From positions 62,001 to 126,000 of the forward strand of contig NZ_CALISE010000019.1 in the NCBI RefSeq assembly GCF_938041965.1: a stretch of 64,000 nt of DNA, written 5' to 3'. This document shows positions 1 to 9,032 of the stretch, in pieces (the first letter of the stretch is position 1; every line of letters starts with the position of its first letter). The notes below the pieces were generated by a model. It was not told the DNA's origin. It did no database searches and worked only from the letters and a program-made list of their open reading frames with translations. The DNA is from an uncultured Mogibacterium sp. Its GTDB lineage: Bacteria > Bacillota > Clostridia > Peptostreptococcales > Anaerovoracaceae. The translations under genes and the position numbers were made by a program.

Positions 1-2
1 AT

Positions 3-1706
3 AGAACGAGGTCCGAAGAGATATTACAGCTATACAAGAAAGGTCTTGAATCCGTTGACATCGGAATCATTCCACCTGCACTGGATGGAATAATTATGGG
101 ATCTATGATCAGGACAAGGCCAGGACCGCTTAAAGCGATGGTTGTTCTTGCAGCAAATGAAAGTGTGCTTCCCATGGAGCCTGCTTCAGAGGGGATTTTC
201 TCTGTAGATGAAAAGGAGTTTTTTAAGGAGCACAATTTCCCTATTGGCCATCTTGATGAACTAAAGATGACTGAGGAAAACGTGGCTATGTATAGGCTAA
301 TTTCAAAGCCGTACGAGAGATTATACATGAGCTGGTCACTTTCTGATTCGGAGGGGCAGGACTGTAAACCATCTTCGCTTGTTGATGCGTTCAGGTCAGC
401 GCTACCATCAATCAAGATCCACAAAGATGTCATCTCAAGTGGATTAGATATAAATGTCATAAATAATCCTAAGACAGCTATGCGCCACTTGCTCAACTAT
501 CTGAAGGGCAGGCGGTCACTAGAGCATCTAGCAGATGAGAAAAAAGCTAAGATGATTACCGACTCAATAATTGCTTGGTATCGAAATAACGATCCGGAGA
601 CATTCGATGCAGCCATGAAGGCCGCGAGAGACGATAACTCTGCGGAGCCTATCTCTAGTGCTATGGCGGAGCGGTTGTTCGCTAGGCCAAGCGGTGACTT
701 CTCATTCTCACCGACTAGAATCGAGAACTTTAATCACTGCCCATTCAAGCATTTTGTATCATATGGTTTAAGACCCAGAGAAGATCGTGAGTTTAGCGGT
801 TCCTCTCGTGAGATAGGAGATATATATCACGAATGCATCATGAAGGTCTCCAAGAAACTAGAGACTGAAGGGCTTTGGGCTAGTATCACTGATGAAGAGA
901 TTAGGAATCTTGTTAGAGCTACGCTCGAGGAAATCGCTGGTGACTATAGAGATGGGCTCTTTGCCTCCGATAGTCGTGAGCAGTATAGACTTGAGAGAGT
1001 CGCAAGGGTTTGTTCGCGTGTAGCAGGAAACCTCGCAGAACAGATTAGACTAGGTAAGGTCGAGAAGTCCTATTTTGAAGAGGAATTTAAGAGAGGCAAG
1101 CTTTTTGCACCTATTGAACTCGAGATTGATGGTAAGAGGATTTTTATCGAGGGTAAAATCGATAGGGTCGACGTGTTTGAAGGTGGCGATATAAGAATAA
1201 TCGACTACAAAACCGGGTCAGATAAGGTTGATATAGAGCAGATGAGGTGTGGATATAAGATGCAGCTCATGGTGTACATGCAGGGCGCTAAGTCTGAGGA
1301 AAGGAAGCCCGCCGGTGTGTTCTACTACAATATCAAGGATGTTTCGGTGAATGTAGAAGGCTCGAAGGATGCTTCTGAGGTGGTGGATAGCGAGCTTAAG
1401 AAAGGCTTGATTTTAAATGGACTATGTATCGATGAAAAAGATGTCATAGAGGAGATGCCAAGCTCTCTACTCGGCAATAAAAAGATGATCATAACCCGTG
1501 ATTTGTTCGAGAGTATAGAAGAGGACGTATGCCAGTCGATTCACGATATCAGTGAGCAGATTGTCGTTGGAGATGTGAGCATATCTCCAACAAAAAAACG
1601 CACTTCAAGTGATAACAAAGGAGAATGCAAATACTGCAGCTATAATTCAATCTGCAGATTTGATGTAACGTATAGAGGAAACAAGTATAGGGAAGTAGAT
1701 GGGTAA
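3..1706 (+). CDS. addB: ATP-dependent helicase/deoxyribonuclease subunit B, C-terminal part
   Basis: This is the 3' part of AddB, the partner of AddA in the AddAB helicase-nuclease that processes double-strand breaks for RecA. The frame is open from the window edge, so the start lies upstream and about 567 codons are visible. The C-terminal PD-(D/E)XK nuclease domain shows GKIDRVD and IRIIDYKTG. Four cysteines expected to hold the AddB 4Fe-4S cluster are present: one in FNHCPFKHF just before the nuclease, and three in a C-x2-C-x5-C group (ECKYCSYNSIC) near the end. It overlaps the next gene by 8 bases, suggesting translational coupling. AddA is not in the window and may lie upstream. The call is firm. 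Confidence 0.93.
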   Translation, partial: RTRSEEILQLYKKGLESVDIGIIPPALDGIIMGSMIRTRPGPLKAMVVLAANESVLPMEPASEGIFSVDEKEFFKEHNFPIGHLDELKMTEENVAMYRLISKPYERLYMSWSLSDSEGQDCKPSSLVDAFRSALPSIKIHKDVISSGLDINVINNPKTAMRHLLNYLKGRRSLEHLADEKKAKMITDSIIAWYRNNDPETFDAAMKAARDDNSAEPISSAMAERLFARPSGDFSFSPTRIENFNHCPFKHFVSYGLRPREDREFSGSSREIGDIYHECIMKVSKKLETEGLWASITDEEIRNLVRATLEEIAGDYRDGLFASDSREQYRLERVARVCSRVAGNLAEQIRLGKVEKSYFEEEFKRGKLFAPIELEIDGKRIFIEGKIDRVDVFEGGDIRIIDYKTGSDKVDIEQMRCGYKMQLMVYMQGAKSEERKPAGVFYYNIKDVSVNVEGSKDASEVVDSELKKGLILNGLCIDEKDVIEEMPSSLLGNKKMIITRDLFESIEEDVCQSIHDISEQIVVGDVSISPTKKRTSSDNKGECKYCSYNSICRFDVTYRGNKYREVDG

Positions 1707-2511
1707 ATTAAAGATAGCATCTATCGGTAGCAGTAGCTCCGGTAATGCGTATATCGTTTCGGATGGAAATACGAGATTGCTGCTAGATGTTGGTCTCACA
1801 GCAAAGCGAATTAAGGAGGGACTTGCCGAGTGCAGACTCGGTGTGGAGGATATTCAAGGGATATTTATCACGCATGAACATACCGATCACGTCAAAAGTA
1901 TAAGGGCAATCGCAAAGGCTTGTACGAATGCGAAAGTGTATACATCTCGAGGAACGATATATAACTGTGATAAGTTTGAATATGTAAAGTCAGAGCAGCT
2001 AGAGTGTATGGCAGCACAGGATGTGGTCAGAATTGGGGATATATGTGTAAAGGCGTTTTCCCTTTCTCACGATGCAAGTGAGCCGATAGGGTTTAGCTTT
2101 ACCGAGGACGGAGAGCAGCTATCTGTTGCAACTGATACAGGGATAGTTACGGATGAGATTGCTGAAGAACTTGCTATTGCAGACACTCTCGTGTTCGAAG
2201 CAAATCATGAGGAGAGCATTCTGCAGATGGGAGATTACCCATATTCGCTAAAGCGCCGTATCCTAGGGGAACACGGTCACCTTTCCAATGTGACAAGTGG
2301 GATTGCTCTTGCGAGGGGACTGCTTGCGCGAAAAGAAGCTGGTCTTCCGAGCCCCACGCAGCGAATAATGCTCGCACATTTGAGCACTCATAACAACACA
2401 CCGGATACGGCATTGCTGACGGTTAAGAATATCTTGGATGAGAATGATCTGTGTCAAGAGAATGATTTTACGATAAAGGTGGCGGCAAAGGACAAGTTGA
2501 CGACGCTATAA
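1699..2511 (+). CDS. walJ: MBL-fold metallo-hydrolase, WalJ/YycJ family
   Basis: A 270-residue metallo-beta-lactamase-fold protein. The metal-binding signature HxHxDH is visible as H59, H61, D63, H64 in ITHEHTDH. Length and the N-terminal start (SIGSSSSGNAYIV) are typical of the YycJ/WalJ family, linked in Bacillus and Streptococcus to cell-wall and division homeostasis and proposed to have 5'-3' exonuclease activity. Here it sits between addB and rlmH rather than in a walRK operon. RlmH and WalJ genes often lie near each other in Firmicutes. The family call is strong; the in vivo substrate is not predictable from sequence. Confidence 0.88.
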   Translation: MGKLKIASIGSSSSGNAYIVSDGNTRLLLDVGLTAKRIKEGLAECRLGVEDIQGIFITHEHTDHVKSIRAIAKACTNAKVYTSRGTIYNCDKFEYVKSEQLECMAAQDVVRIGDICVKAFSLSHDASEPIGFSFTEDGEQLSVATDTGIVTDEIAEELAIADTLVFEANHEESILQMGDYPYSLKRRILGEHGHLSNVTSGIALARGLLARKEAGLPSPTQRIMLAHLSTHNNTPDTALLTVKNILDENDLCQENDFTIKVAAKDKLTTL

Positions 2512-2541
2512 GATTTAAATAGTAAAATCAAAGGAAGTTAT

Positions 2542-3021
2542 ATGAAAATTAGAATAATTTGTATAGGAAAGCTAAAAGAGAAATACTGGACCTCTGCTGC
2601 AGCTGAATACAACAAGCGAATATCAGGATATGCGAATATCGAGATTGTAGAACTCAAGGAGAGTAAGCTGCCTGCAAACCCGTCTGCATCTGATGAGAAT
2701 GCAGTGCTTATCCGCGAAGGACAGAACATCCTAAGCAAAATAAAGGACAATGACTATGTGATTGCTATGGAAGTGGAAGGTGAACAGCTTGATTCAGTAG
2801 AGTTAGCTAAGAAAATTCAGTGTGTGTTCGATACAAAGTCTTCTACCATAGACTTTGTAATCGGTGGCAGCCTTGGTCTTTCAGATGAAGTGAAAAAAAG
2901 GGCGGACTACGGGTTATCGTTTTCAAAGCTGACATTCCCGCACCAGATGGCGAGGATTATGCTTCTCGAGCAGATATACAGAGCTTTTAAGATTAACAGT
3001 GGAGAGACATACCATAAGTGA
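2542..3021 (+). CDS. rlmH: 23S rRNA (pseudouridine(1915)-N(3))-methyltransferase RlmH
   Basis: A 159-residue SPOUT methyltransferase of normal family length. RlmH methylates pseudouridine 1915 in helix 69 of 23S rRNA on the assembled 70S ribosome, using S-adenosylmethionine. The trefoil-knot SAM region is visible as FVIGGSLGLSDEV, followed by LTFPHQMARIMLLEQIYRAF and the characteristic C-terminal YHK that enters the active site. A GGAAG ribosome binding site precedes the ATG. It is the last gene of this plus-strand group and is followed by a strong palindrome (3098-3135). Confidence 0.95.
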   Translation: MKIRIICIGKLKEKYWTSAAAEYNKRISGYANIEIVELKESKLPANPSASDENAVLIREGQNILSKIKDNDYVIAMEVEGEQLDSVELAKKIQCVFDTKSSTIDFVIGGSLGLSDEVKKRADYGLSFSKLTFPHQMARIMLLEQIYRAFKINSGETYHK

Positions 3022-3097
3022 TTGCATACACGCATGTGATTGTATCGGATAATCCAATCAATGTGCATGCAATGATGCATTTAGCGCAGAAATAATA

Positions 3098-3135
3098 TAC
3101 AAGAAGACCTCCACTTAAGTGGAGGTCTTCTTGTA
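3098..3135. terminator. Perfect 38-bp palindrome between convergent genes
   Basis: A perfect 19+19 bp inverted repeat centred on CTTAAG, followed on the plus strand by a T-rich stretch. It sits between the convergent rlmH and EamA genes. It most likely terminates rlmH transcription; because it is symmetric it could also act on the minus strand, although no clear U tract is seen there. Confidence 0.8.
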
Positions 3136-3200
3136 CTTTTTACTTTATACTTTGCGAACATTATGAGGGTTAGGGATGTCTCGTAATGTCGTAAACTAAT

Positions 3201-4085
3201 TTATCTAGCTAGCTGTGGCTTTTTTATTAAAGGTGCCACTGCTGGGATGACGATGCTGGTGAGTATGAGAATTCCACCAATCATGCCAGTAGTTCCTAGC
3301 CTTTCGTTCAGGAATGTGTATCCGAGTATCGCAGTGACGAGCGGATTGAATGCGCAAAATAACCCTGAGATAGATGCAGACAATTTGCTCTGTGCAACTG
3401 GCTGGAGAGTGAAGCCAAAGCAGGTGCAAACTATTGCTAGGAATATTATCACTCCCCACGCCTTTGGGGCGGTAGGGAAGCTTGGCCCTTCAACAACCAT
3501 AGCCAGTATGTATGATGAAGCTCCTATAAATGCAACTTGGAATATTCCGAGCATAAAAGGATCATCGCGCTTTGAAAATCTATCGGTAGCCACTACAGCG
3601 CAGGTGTATGCTAGTGCGCTGAGTATGCACATGAATTCTCCGAAGGTTAGTCCTATATGACCATCCTTAAGTGTCAGGAATCCAACACCAGCTAGTGCGA
3701 CTAGAGCGCTGATAATTGCGGAAGCTCTAGGGATTCTTCTAACTAACAATGCATCTGCTAGCGGAACGAAAATAATCGCTGTGTTTTCTAGGAATGATGT
3801 AGTCGAAGAATTTGTCATCTTGAGTCCAATCAATTCAGTGGTCATCGTCAGTAAGAAGAAAAAACCAATGATTGAACCATGGATAACCAGCTGCTTGTCA
3901 ACTTTCTTGATATCCTTGCGGAATAGGAAGAGTAAAATAATAGCAGCAAGTGGGAAGCGGTAGCCGTTCAATGTGAGCGGCCCCATGTATGATAAACCCG
4001 TTGTTGCGAATAGGAGCGAGGTTGCACGCAGTGAAATTACTGTAAATAGCAATATCATAGCGCGATTTCTTCTCTTCGTATCCAC
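3201..4085 (-). CDS. EamA/DMT-superfamily transporter
   Basis: A 294-residue, almost entirely hydrophobic protein with about ten predicted membrane segments and two internally related EamA halves. The second half shows the usual pattern ending in LNERLGTTGMIGGILILTS. DMT transporters export metabolites or amino acids; the substrate cannot be read from sequence. It is transcribed divergently from the LysR-type gene at 4247, with an inverted repeat in between, so the regulator probably controls this transporter. Family call is sound, substrate unknown. Confidence 0.88.
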   Translation of the reverse strand: MDTKRRNRAMILLFTVISLRATSLLFATTGLSYMGPLTLNGYRFPLAAIILLFLFRKDIKKVDKQLVIHGSIIGFFFLLTMTTELIGLKMTNSSTTSFLENTAIIFVPLADALLVRRIPRASAIISALVALAGVGFLTLKDGHIGLTFGEFMCILSALAYTCAVVATDRFSKRDDPFMLGIFQVAFIGASSYILAMVVEGPSFPTAPKAWGVIIFLAIVCTCFGFTLQPVAQSKLSASISGLFCAFNPLVTAILGYTFLNERLGTTGMIGGILILTSIVIPAVAPLIKKPQLAR

Positions 4086-4173
4086 TTCGGATCCCCACTT
4101 TCTTAATGTAAACTGATGTAACTAGATTATAATAAAAAATCTATTTTGATAATATCGCTAAATAATCAAGTGT

Positions 4174-4194
4174 GTTATGATAAAGTATCATAAC
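4174..4194. promoter_or_regulatory. Candidate LysR-type operator between divergent genes
   Basis: A perfect 9+9 bp inverted repeat with a 3-base spacer (GTTATGATA / TATCATAAC) lies in the 161-base gap between the EamA transporter and the LysR-type regulator. It contains the T-N11-A symmetry expected of LysR-type binding sites. Its position, about 53 bases before the regulator start, suits autoregulation and control of the divergent gene. Confidence 0.55.
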
Positions 4195-4246
4195 AAGGTT
4201 AAATTTTTAAAGCAGTTCTTCCATAGGTTAGAAATGAGGATATAAA

Positions 4247-5158
4247 ATGGAGGTTGAGAAAGTCAAGGCATTGCTTCGTGCAATCGATTTGGGAAACATG
4301 TCTTCAGCAGCGACGGAGCTCGGGTATACTCCTTCAGGCATTAGCCGCATGATGGCATCATTAGAGGAAGAGACAGGGGTGCGTCTTGTAAATAGAAATA
4401 GGAATGGCATTTCGCCTACAGAGGCATGCAAACAGCTGCTGCCCAGCTTCATATCTCTAGTTAATTCTGCCAATCACTTAGAACAAAATATCGCAGAAAT
4501 TAGTGGAGTGATAACAGGTGAAGTTCGCGTTGCCACAGCCTATTCCACATACTACAAGTTTCTCACGGATCTGATTAAGGAGTTTTGCATAGAGTATCCG
4601 GGCATCGCAGTTGACGTCACTGCAGGAAGGAGTTCAGCCCTCATGGCAGAGCTTGAACGCGATAAATTGGACTTTTGTCTTATAAGCTACCGTGAGGGTA
4701 CCTGTGAATGGATACATCTCATTGATGACCCATTTTACATATGGGTGCCAAATGACCATCCAGCAGTAGCTGATGGTGTTTATGATATACACAGGATATA
4801 TGATGATAGTTATATCGATTTATATCCTGGTCGAGAGAGTGACGGTTCTTTGATGTTCAAGTCATATGATATCAATCCACCTATTAGGTATAAAACTTCA
4901 GATGCTTTCGCTGCATATTCAATGGTTGAAGCAGGATTGGGAGTGACTACGGTTAATGGAGTTTCAATAAATCAATGGCACGGAAATGTCACGGCGCTAC
5001 CGATTTCACCGAGCTATAATGTTCCCATAGGTATTGCAGTTCCTGAAACTGGGAGAATATCACCGGCGGCTAAAAGATTTAGAGATTTCGCACTTGTTTT
5101 TTTTGAAGAACATAAACGGCGTGTGATGGATATTATTAATGATAATGATAAAAAATAG
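4247..5158 (+). CDS. LysR-family transcriptional regulator
   Basis: A 303-residue LysR-type regulator. Residues 1-60 form the winged helix-turn-helix (VKALLRAIDLGNMSSAATEL, then TPSGISRMMASLEEETG). Residues about 90-295 form the periplasmic-binding-protein-like effector domain. The recognition helix has SGISRMMASLE where many LTTRs have A.S..I..LE, so the fold is normal. Its divergent arrangement with the EamA transporter and the palindrome between them suggest that it controls that transporter in response to an exported or toxic metabolite. The effector is unknown. Confidence 0.9.
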   Translation: MEVEKVKALLRAIDLGNMSSAATELGYTPSGISRMMASLEEETGVRLVNRNRNGISPTEACKQLLPSFISLVNSANHLEQNIAEISGVITGEVRVATAYSTYYKFLTDLIKEFCIEYPGIAVDVTAGRSSALMAELERDKLDFCLISYREGTCEWIHLIDDPFYIWVPNDHPAVADGVYDIHRIYDDSYIDLYPGRESDGSLMFKSYDINPPIRYKTSDAFAAYSMVEAGLGVTTVNGVSINQWHGNVTALPISPSYNVPIGIAVPETGRISPAAKRFRDFALVFFEEHKRRVMDIINDNDKK

Positions 5159-5232
5159 TTTAATTTATAAGGATGCAATATAATATAACTAAATGATATA
5201 TGTGGCATAATGATAAAGGATATGGAGGTGCT

Positions 5233-5418
5233 ATGATGAACAAGAAGCATAATAAAGCTGGAAATGCAGTGAATGAGCATAATTTAAAACAGGTATTTAA
5301 GGCAGATAGACCGCACAAAAACCGCAAAGAGCGAATGGCGAGGATTATGGCTATATTGATGATTGTACTTATGGTAGGGTTCTCATTTATAACTGCGGGC
5401 ATATTTCTTTTAGATTAG
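5233..5418 (+). CDS. Small single-pass membrane protein, DUF4044/Prli42-like
   Basis: A 61-residue protein. I chose ATG 5233 because GGAGG lies 4 bases upstream; an ATG at 5200 has no ribosome binding site. The N-terminal 35 residues are polar and basic; the C-terminal end is one membrane segment (MAILMIVLMVGFSFITAGIF). A charged RKER-type stretch before a single C-terminal helix resembles the short DUF4044/Prli42-type proteins of Firmicutes, some of which anchor stressosomes. That assignment is by shape only. A terminator follows. Confidence 0.6.
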   Translation: MMNKKHNKAGNAVNEHNLKQVFKADRPHKNRKERMARIMAILMIVLMVGFSFITAGIFLLD

Positions 5419-5473
5419 AATATAATTAAATAGATAAAAAATTGTGTAAAAATTGGTTGTGATATATTCCATG

Positions 5474-5507
5474 ACAAGGCTTTGACAAGTCAAAGCCTTG
5501 TTTTTTT
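5474..5507 (+). terminator. Rho-independent terminator
   Basis: A perfect 13-bp stem (ACAAGGCTTTGAC / GTCAAAGCCTTGT) with a 2-base loop and a run of seven T. It ends the LysR / small-protein transcription unit and insulates the V-ATPase operon. Confidence 0.92.
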
Positions 5508-5520
5508 GCCCGTTGCTGGT

Positions 5521-5549
5521 TTGTAAAGAATTTTAATGAGTGATATAAT
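5521..5549 (+). promoter_or_regulatory. Promoter of the V-ATPase operon
   Basis: A -35-like TTGTAA (5521-5526), 17-base spacer and -10 TATAAT (5544-5549) preceded by TG one base away (extended -10). It lies 71 bases before ntpF and just after a terminator, as expected for the operon promoter. Confidence 0.7.
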
Positions 5550-5620
5550 TCAGATTAAATCACGTCCTATATGATTTTGGGCCATTTGGCTAATTTTACA
5601 GGACAGAAAGGATAACGCTT

Positions 5621-5947
5621 ATGTCGATAGCAGGTATTGAAAAAGTCAGGGAAGCTGAGGCGAAAGCAGCTCAGATTAAAAAATCATCTGAAGAAGCTGC
5701 AGCCCAGATCATAGCTGACGGCAAGAAAGAATCTAAGGTTCTACTAGAAGATGCCGAAAAGAAAGGCACCGAAACTTACAAGGCTGCGATTGCATTCGCC
5801 GAAGCTAAGGCAGAAGAGTCATATCAGAAGAAGGTAGATTCTGAATCCGTTTTGTGCGAGCAACTTAAAGCCTCAGCTAGAGAGAATCTTATGCAAGCAG
5901 CTTCAGCAATCGTCGGAAAGGTAGTGGGTACTTATGGCAACGATTAA
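5621..5947 (+). CDS. ntpF: V-type ATPase peripheral-stalk subunit (NtpF, G/H-type)
   Basis: A 108-residue, highly charged, Ala/Glu/Lys-rich protein predicted to be one long helix, as in the H/G subunits that pair with subunit E to form the peripheral stalk of V/A-ATPases. The first gene of Enterococcus hirae-type ntp operons (ntpF) occupies this position and has this composition. It overlaps ntpI by 14 bases. Sequence similarity among these stalk subunits is low, so the assignment depends partly on context. Confidence 0.85.
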   Translation: MSIAGIEKVREAEAKAAQIKKSSEEAAAQIIADGKKESKVLLEDAEKKGTETYKAAIAFAEAKAEESYQKKVDSESVLCEQLKASARENLMQAASAIVGKVVGTYGND

Positions 5948-7916
5948 AATGAAAAAGTTGTCCGTCATAGGTATGAACGATGAGAAGCAAGCTCTGATTA
6001 AAGATCTCATGGATCTCGGGGCTGTCGAAGTCGCAAATCCTGAAGACAAGCTTCAAAGCGAAGAGTGGACGAATCTTGTCGTGAAGGATGGCGATGAAGC
6101 CGCTTTGGCAGAATTCGACAAGAAAATCTCCGATGCTGAATCAGCACTATCTTTATTAGATAGATATGACGGCAGTAAAAAGCCAATGTTTCCAGCCCGC
6201 AGGGTTGTGACAGAAGCTGAGTATAGTGAGATTTTAGGCAAAGAGAAGGAGTTTGAGGAGGAAGTACATCTCTTAAATGAGTACGGAAGTGCTATTGCCG
6301 ATGCTTACAGTAAAGCAAACTCGGCAGAGGTACTAAAGCTGTCGCTTGAACCTTGGAGAGCATATAAACTTCCTATTGAACTCACAGAGACAGCATGTCT
6401 AAGTATACGCATTGGACTGATGCCACTAAGCACAGATGTTCAGGAAGTCGAGAACGAACTGGAAGCTGCTGGATTGCCTTCAGTAGTACAGTGTGTCAAC
6501 AAGGACAAGGAACAGATGTATGTCAGCGTGTGGTATTTTAGGGATGACGAAGATGCTGCACTCGAAATTATCAAACGCTATGGCTTTACCCTTGCTCCAA
6601 TTGCAGAGCTTGAAGGAACGGCAGAGGAGAATATCTCTAGAGCTGAGCAGGCGATTGCCGATGCTAATAGTGAGAGAGAGAGTCTTGAACTCAAGGTCAA
6701 AGAGATGGAGAAATCCAGAGCCGATGTTGAGTGTTACCACGACATCATGGTAATTGGTCGCGATAAAGCATTCGTTCGTAGTAGACTTCTCACAACTGAT
6801 GAGACGTTCACCTTTGATGGATGGACACCAAAATTCGCTTCTAGCAAGGTTGAGAAACTGCTAGAAAAATACACATGTTGGTACGAACTGACAGAACCCG
6901 ATGAAGATGACGATGTGCCGGTGCGCCTACAGAACAAAAAGTTCTTTGCACCAATCGAATTTATCACGGAGATGTATTCGTTACCAAATTGGAAAGAGGT
7001 TGATCCGACATCTATATTCTCGATATTCTATATCATATTCTTCGGAATTATGTTCGGAGATGTGGGATATGGAATCATATTATGTGCTATGTCGGTATAT
7101 GCACTAAAGAAGAACAAGCTGTACGAGGGAGGACCATATAAGCTTCTGAAAGTATTATTCTACAGCGGAATCTCCAGTATATTCTGGGGCGTTATGTTTG
7201 GAAGTTTCTTCGGAGACCTCATCCCTGTAGTCGCAAAGACGTTCTTCGGTAAGACAATTGTCATCAATCCGTTATGGCTAGATCCAGCTAAATCACCTAT
7301 GATATTCCTAGTGTTCTCATGCGGGCTCGGTGTTATACACCTGTTCGTCGGAATGGGAATTAAAGCGTACGAAGAGATAAGGGCTGGAAAGTTCCTCGAT
7401 GCATGTAAGGATGTATTTGCATGGTATCTCATCGTTGCAGGAATCATATTGATGTTGTTTGGAGCTAAAATTTCTTCTGGAGCTCCAGGCATTGGTAAGA
7501 TTATGGCAATAGTAGGTCTAGTAGCAGCTATAGTCCTTCCGTTCATAACCAACAAAGGAATTACGAAGGGACTCGGTATCTGGGATATCTATAGTGGATT
7601 GACAGGAAATCTGTCCGATATACTCTCGTATTCGAGACTTCTCGGACTTGGTCTAGCTTCTACATCAATAGCTCAGGTATTTAACTTCCTGGCTTCGATG
7701 GGAGGCAAAAGTGTAGTCGGAGTGGTTATGTTCCTGGTAATAGGAATTCTAGGGCACACACTAAACTTCGGAATCAATGCTCTGGGAGCATTTGTTCACT
7801 CATGCAGACTTCAGTATGTAGAGTTCTTCGGTAGATTCTATGAAGGTGAAGGTAAAGCATTTGAACCGTTAAGCAGAGATACGAAGTATATTAATGTAAT
7901 TAAGGAGGCAAAATAA
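5934..7916 (+). CDS. ntpI: V-type ATP synthase subunit I (a-type stator)
   Basis: A 660-residue stator subunit that carries ions between the half-channels and the rotor ring. Residues 1 to about 340 are the cytoplasmic part with coiled coils (for example a Glu/Lys/Arg-rich stretch near 235-265). From about 355 onward there are seven to eight membrane segments, starting with FSIFYIIFFGIMFGDVGYG, a family signature. ILSYSRLLGLGLAS near residue 565 contains the arginine expected to interact with the rotor glutamate. Its stop codon overlaps the start of ntpK. Confidence 0.95.
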   Translation: MATIKMKKLSVIGMNDEKQALIKDLMDLGAVEVANPEDKLQSEEWTNLVVKDGDEAALAEFDKKISDAESALSLLDRYDGSKKPMFPARRVVTEAEYSEILGKEKEFEEEVHLLNEYGSAIADAYSKANSAEVLKLSLEPWRAYKLPIELTETACLSIRIGLMPLSTDVQEVENELEAAGLPSVVQCVNKDKEQMYVSVWYFRDDEDAALEIIKRYGFTLAPIAELEGTAEENISRAEQAIADANSERESLELKVKEMEKSRADVECYHDIMVIGRDKAFVRSRLLTTDETFTFDGWTPKFASSKVEKLLEKYTCWYELTEPDEDDDVPVRLQNKKFFAPIEFITEMYSLPNWKEVDPTSIFSIFYIIFFGIMFGDVGYGIILCAMSVYALKKNKLYEGGPYKLLKVLFYSGISSIFWGVMFGSFFGDLIPVVAKTFFGKTIVINPLWLDPAKSPMIFLVFSCGLGVIHLFVGMGIKAYEEIRAGKFLDACKDVFAWYLIVAGIILMLFGAKISSGAPGIGKIMAIVGLVAAIVLPFITNKGITKGLGIWDIYSGLTGNLSDILSYSRLLGLGLASTSIAQVFNFLASMGGKSVVGVVMFLVIGILGHTLNFGINALGAFVHSCRLQYVEFFGRFYEGEGKAFEPLSRDTKYINVIKEAK

Positions 7917-8389
7917 TGAGTTTAGGTCTAACATTAGCTGTACTAGGTGCAGCAATTGCGACAATCGCAGGCGTAGGTAGTGCTATTGGTGTTGGTATTG
8001 CCGGTGAGGCAGCTGACGGTGTAATGTCTGGTGACAAGGTGAGCTTCGGTTCAACACTTGTACTTCAGGCTCTCCCTGGAACACAGGGTATTTACGGAAT
8101 GGTTATCGCTATCCTGATTCTTACTAAAATTGGAATTCTCGGTGGCAACCTTGCAAGTGTTTCTACAACACAGGGACTTGCATTCCTGTTTGCAGGAGTT
8201 CCAATCGGAGTTGTAGGCATCGTCTCTGGATATACACAGGGTAGAGCAGCAGCTGCTGGTATGCAGCTCATCTCCAAGAAGGACGGAGCTCTAGGTAACG
8301 CTATCATCTATGCTGTAATGGTGGAGACATACGCTATCCTAGCATTCATCATCTCGTTCCTTATGTACAACGGCGTTCAGATTGGTTAA
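7916..8389 (+). CDS. ntpK: V-type ATP synthase subunit K (rotor ring, Na+-type)
   Basis: A 157-residue proteolipid with two fused two-helix hairpins (four membrane segments), the size of Enterococcus hirae NtpK. The residues that bind Na+ in E. hirae have visible counterparts: L53 and T56-Q57 in LPGTQ, Q108 in YTQGR and the essential E137 in MVETYAI. This pattern suggests a Na+-translocating enzyme (inference from the E. hirae structure). The gene overlaps the last base of ntpI and has a GGAGG-like site in front. Confidence 0.95.
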   Translation: MSLGLTLAVLGAAIATIAGVGSAIGVGIAGEAADGVMSGDKVSFGSTLVLQALPGTQGIYGMVIAILILTKIGILGGNLASVSTTQGLAFLFAGVPIGVVGIVSGYTQGRAAAAGMQLISKKDGALGNAIIYAVMVETYAILAFIISFLMYNGVQIG

Positions 8390-8435
8390 TAGCACACAAA
8401 TCGTTGTAACTAATTTATAGAAAGGGACGGTAAGA

Positions 8436-9005
8436 ATGAGTATAGAGTCTATAACTGAGCGAATCCTAAGGGAGGCTCAGGCTTATTCCGACAGTCAGAG
8501 AAGCGAGGCAGAAGCAGTCAAAGCCGAAATACTCAAAGAGGCACAGGTAGAGGCAGATGAGCTCCTACGAGGCTACGAGGAAAAGGCTAAGAATGATGCC
8601 GAAGTCCTAGTTAGCAGAAGACAGTCGGTTGCGGACCTCGATGCGCGCAAGATGAAACTCGCTGCTAAGCAGGCTGTTATTGATGAGTGCTACAAAGAAG
8701 CAGTTGATATGATTCTTAGCCTAGAAACCGGAGAGTATGTTAAGTTTATCTGCAGACAGCTCGGTGCATATCAGCAAGAAGGTGGAGAGGTTCTGCTTAA
8801 TAAAACAGATAGAGACAGAATAGGTGCTGACCTTGTAAATCTATTCAAAGGTACAGCGCTTACACTAAGTGATGAAACCGTTGATATTGAAGGTGGATGT
8901 ATACTTAGAAGAGGTAATATCTCATACAATGCTTCGCTAGAGAAGCTGTTATCAAATGCAAGAGAAGAGTTGACCGCAGAGGTTGCTGGAATTCTGTTCA
9001 AGTAA
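8436..9005 (+). CDS. ntpE: V-type ATP synthase subunit E (peripheral stalk)
   Basis: A 189-residue protein: a charged helical N-terminal half (about 1-100, Glu/Ala/Lys-rich) that pairs with NtpF, and a compact C-terminal half that grips the top of the catalytic head. Start ATG follows AAAGGGACGG. It has the length usual for bacterial V-ATPase E subunits and the expected place between ntpK and ntpC. Confidence 0.9.
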   Translation: MSIESITERILREAQAYSDSQRSEAEAVKAEILKEAQVEADELLRGYEEKAKNDAEVLVSRRQSVADLDARKMKLAAKQAVIDECYKEAVDMILSLETGEYVKFICRQLGAYQQEGGEVLLNKTDRDRIGADLVNLFKGTALTLSDETVDIEGGCILRRGNISYNASLEKLLSNAREELTAEVAGILFK

Positions 9006-9032
9006 CCGCTTTAACCAGAAAGGAGGCATATT

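Noticed and set aside
2174..2457. Minus-strand ORFs over the WalJ-like gene
   Set aside because: Shadows of a strongly conserved plus-strand gene; the same applies to the many antisense frames over the ntp, prd, lysS and ABC genes.
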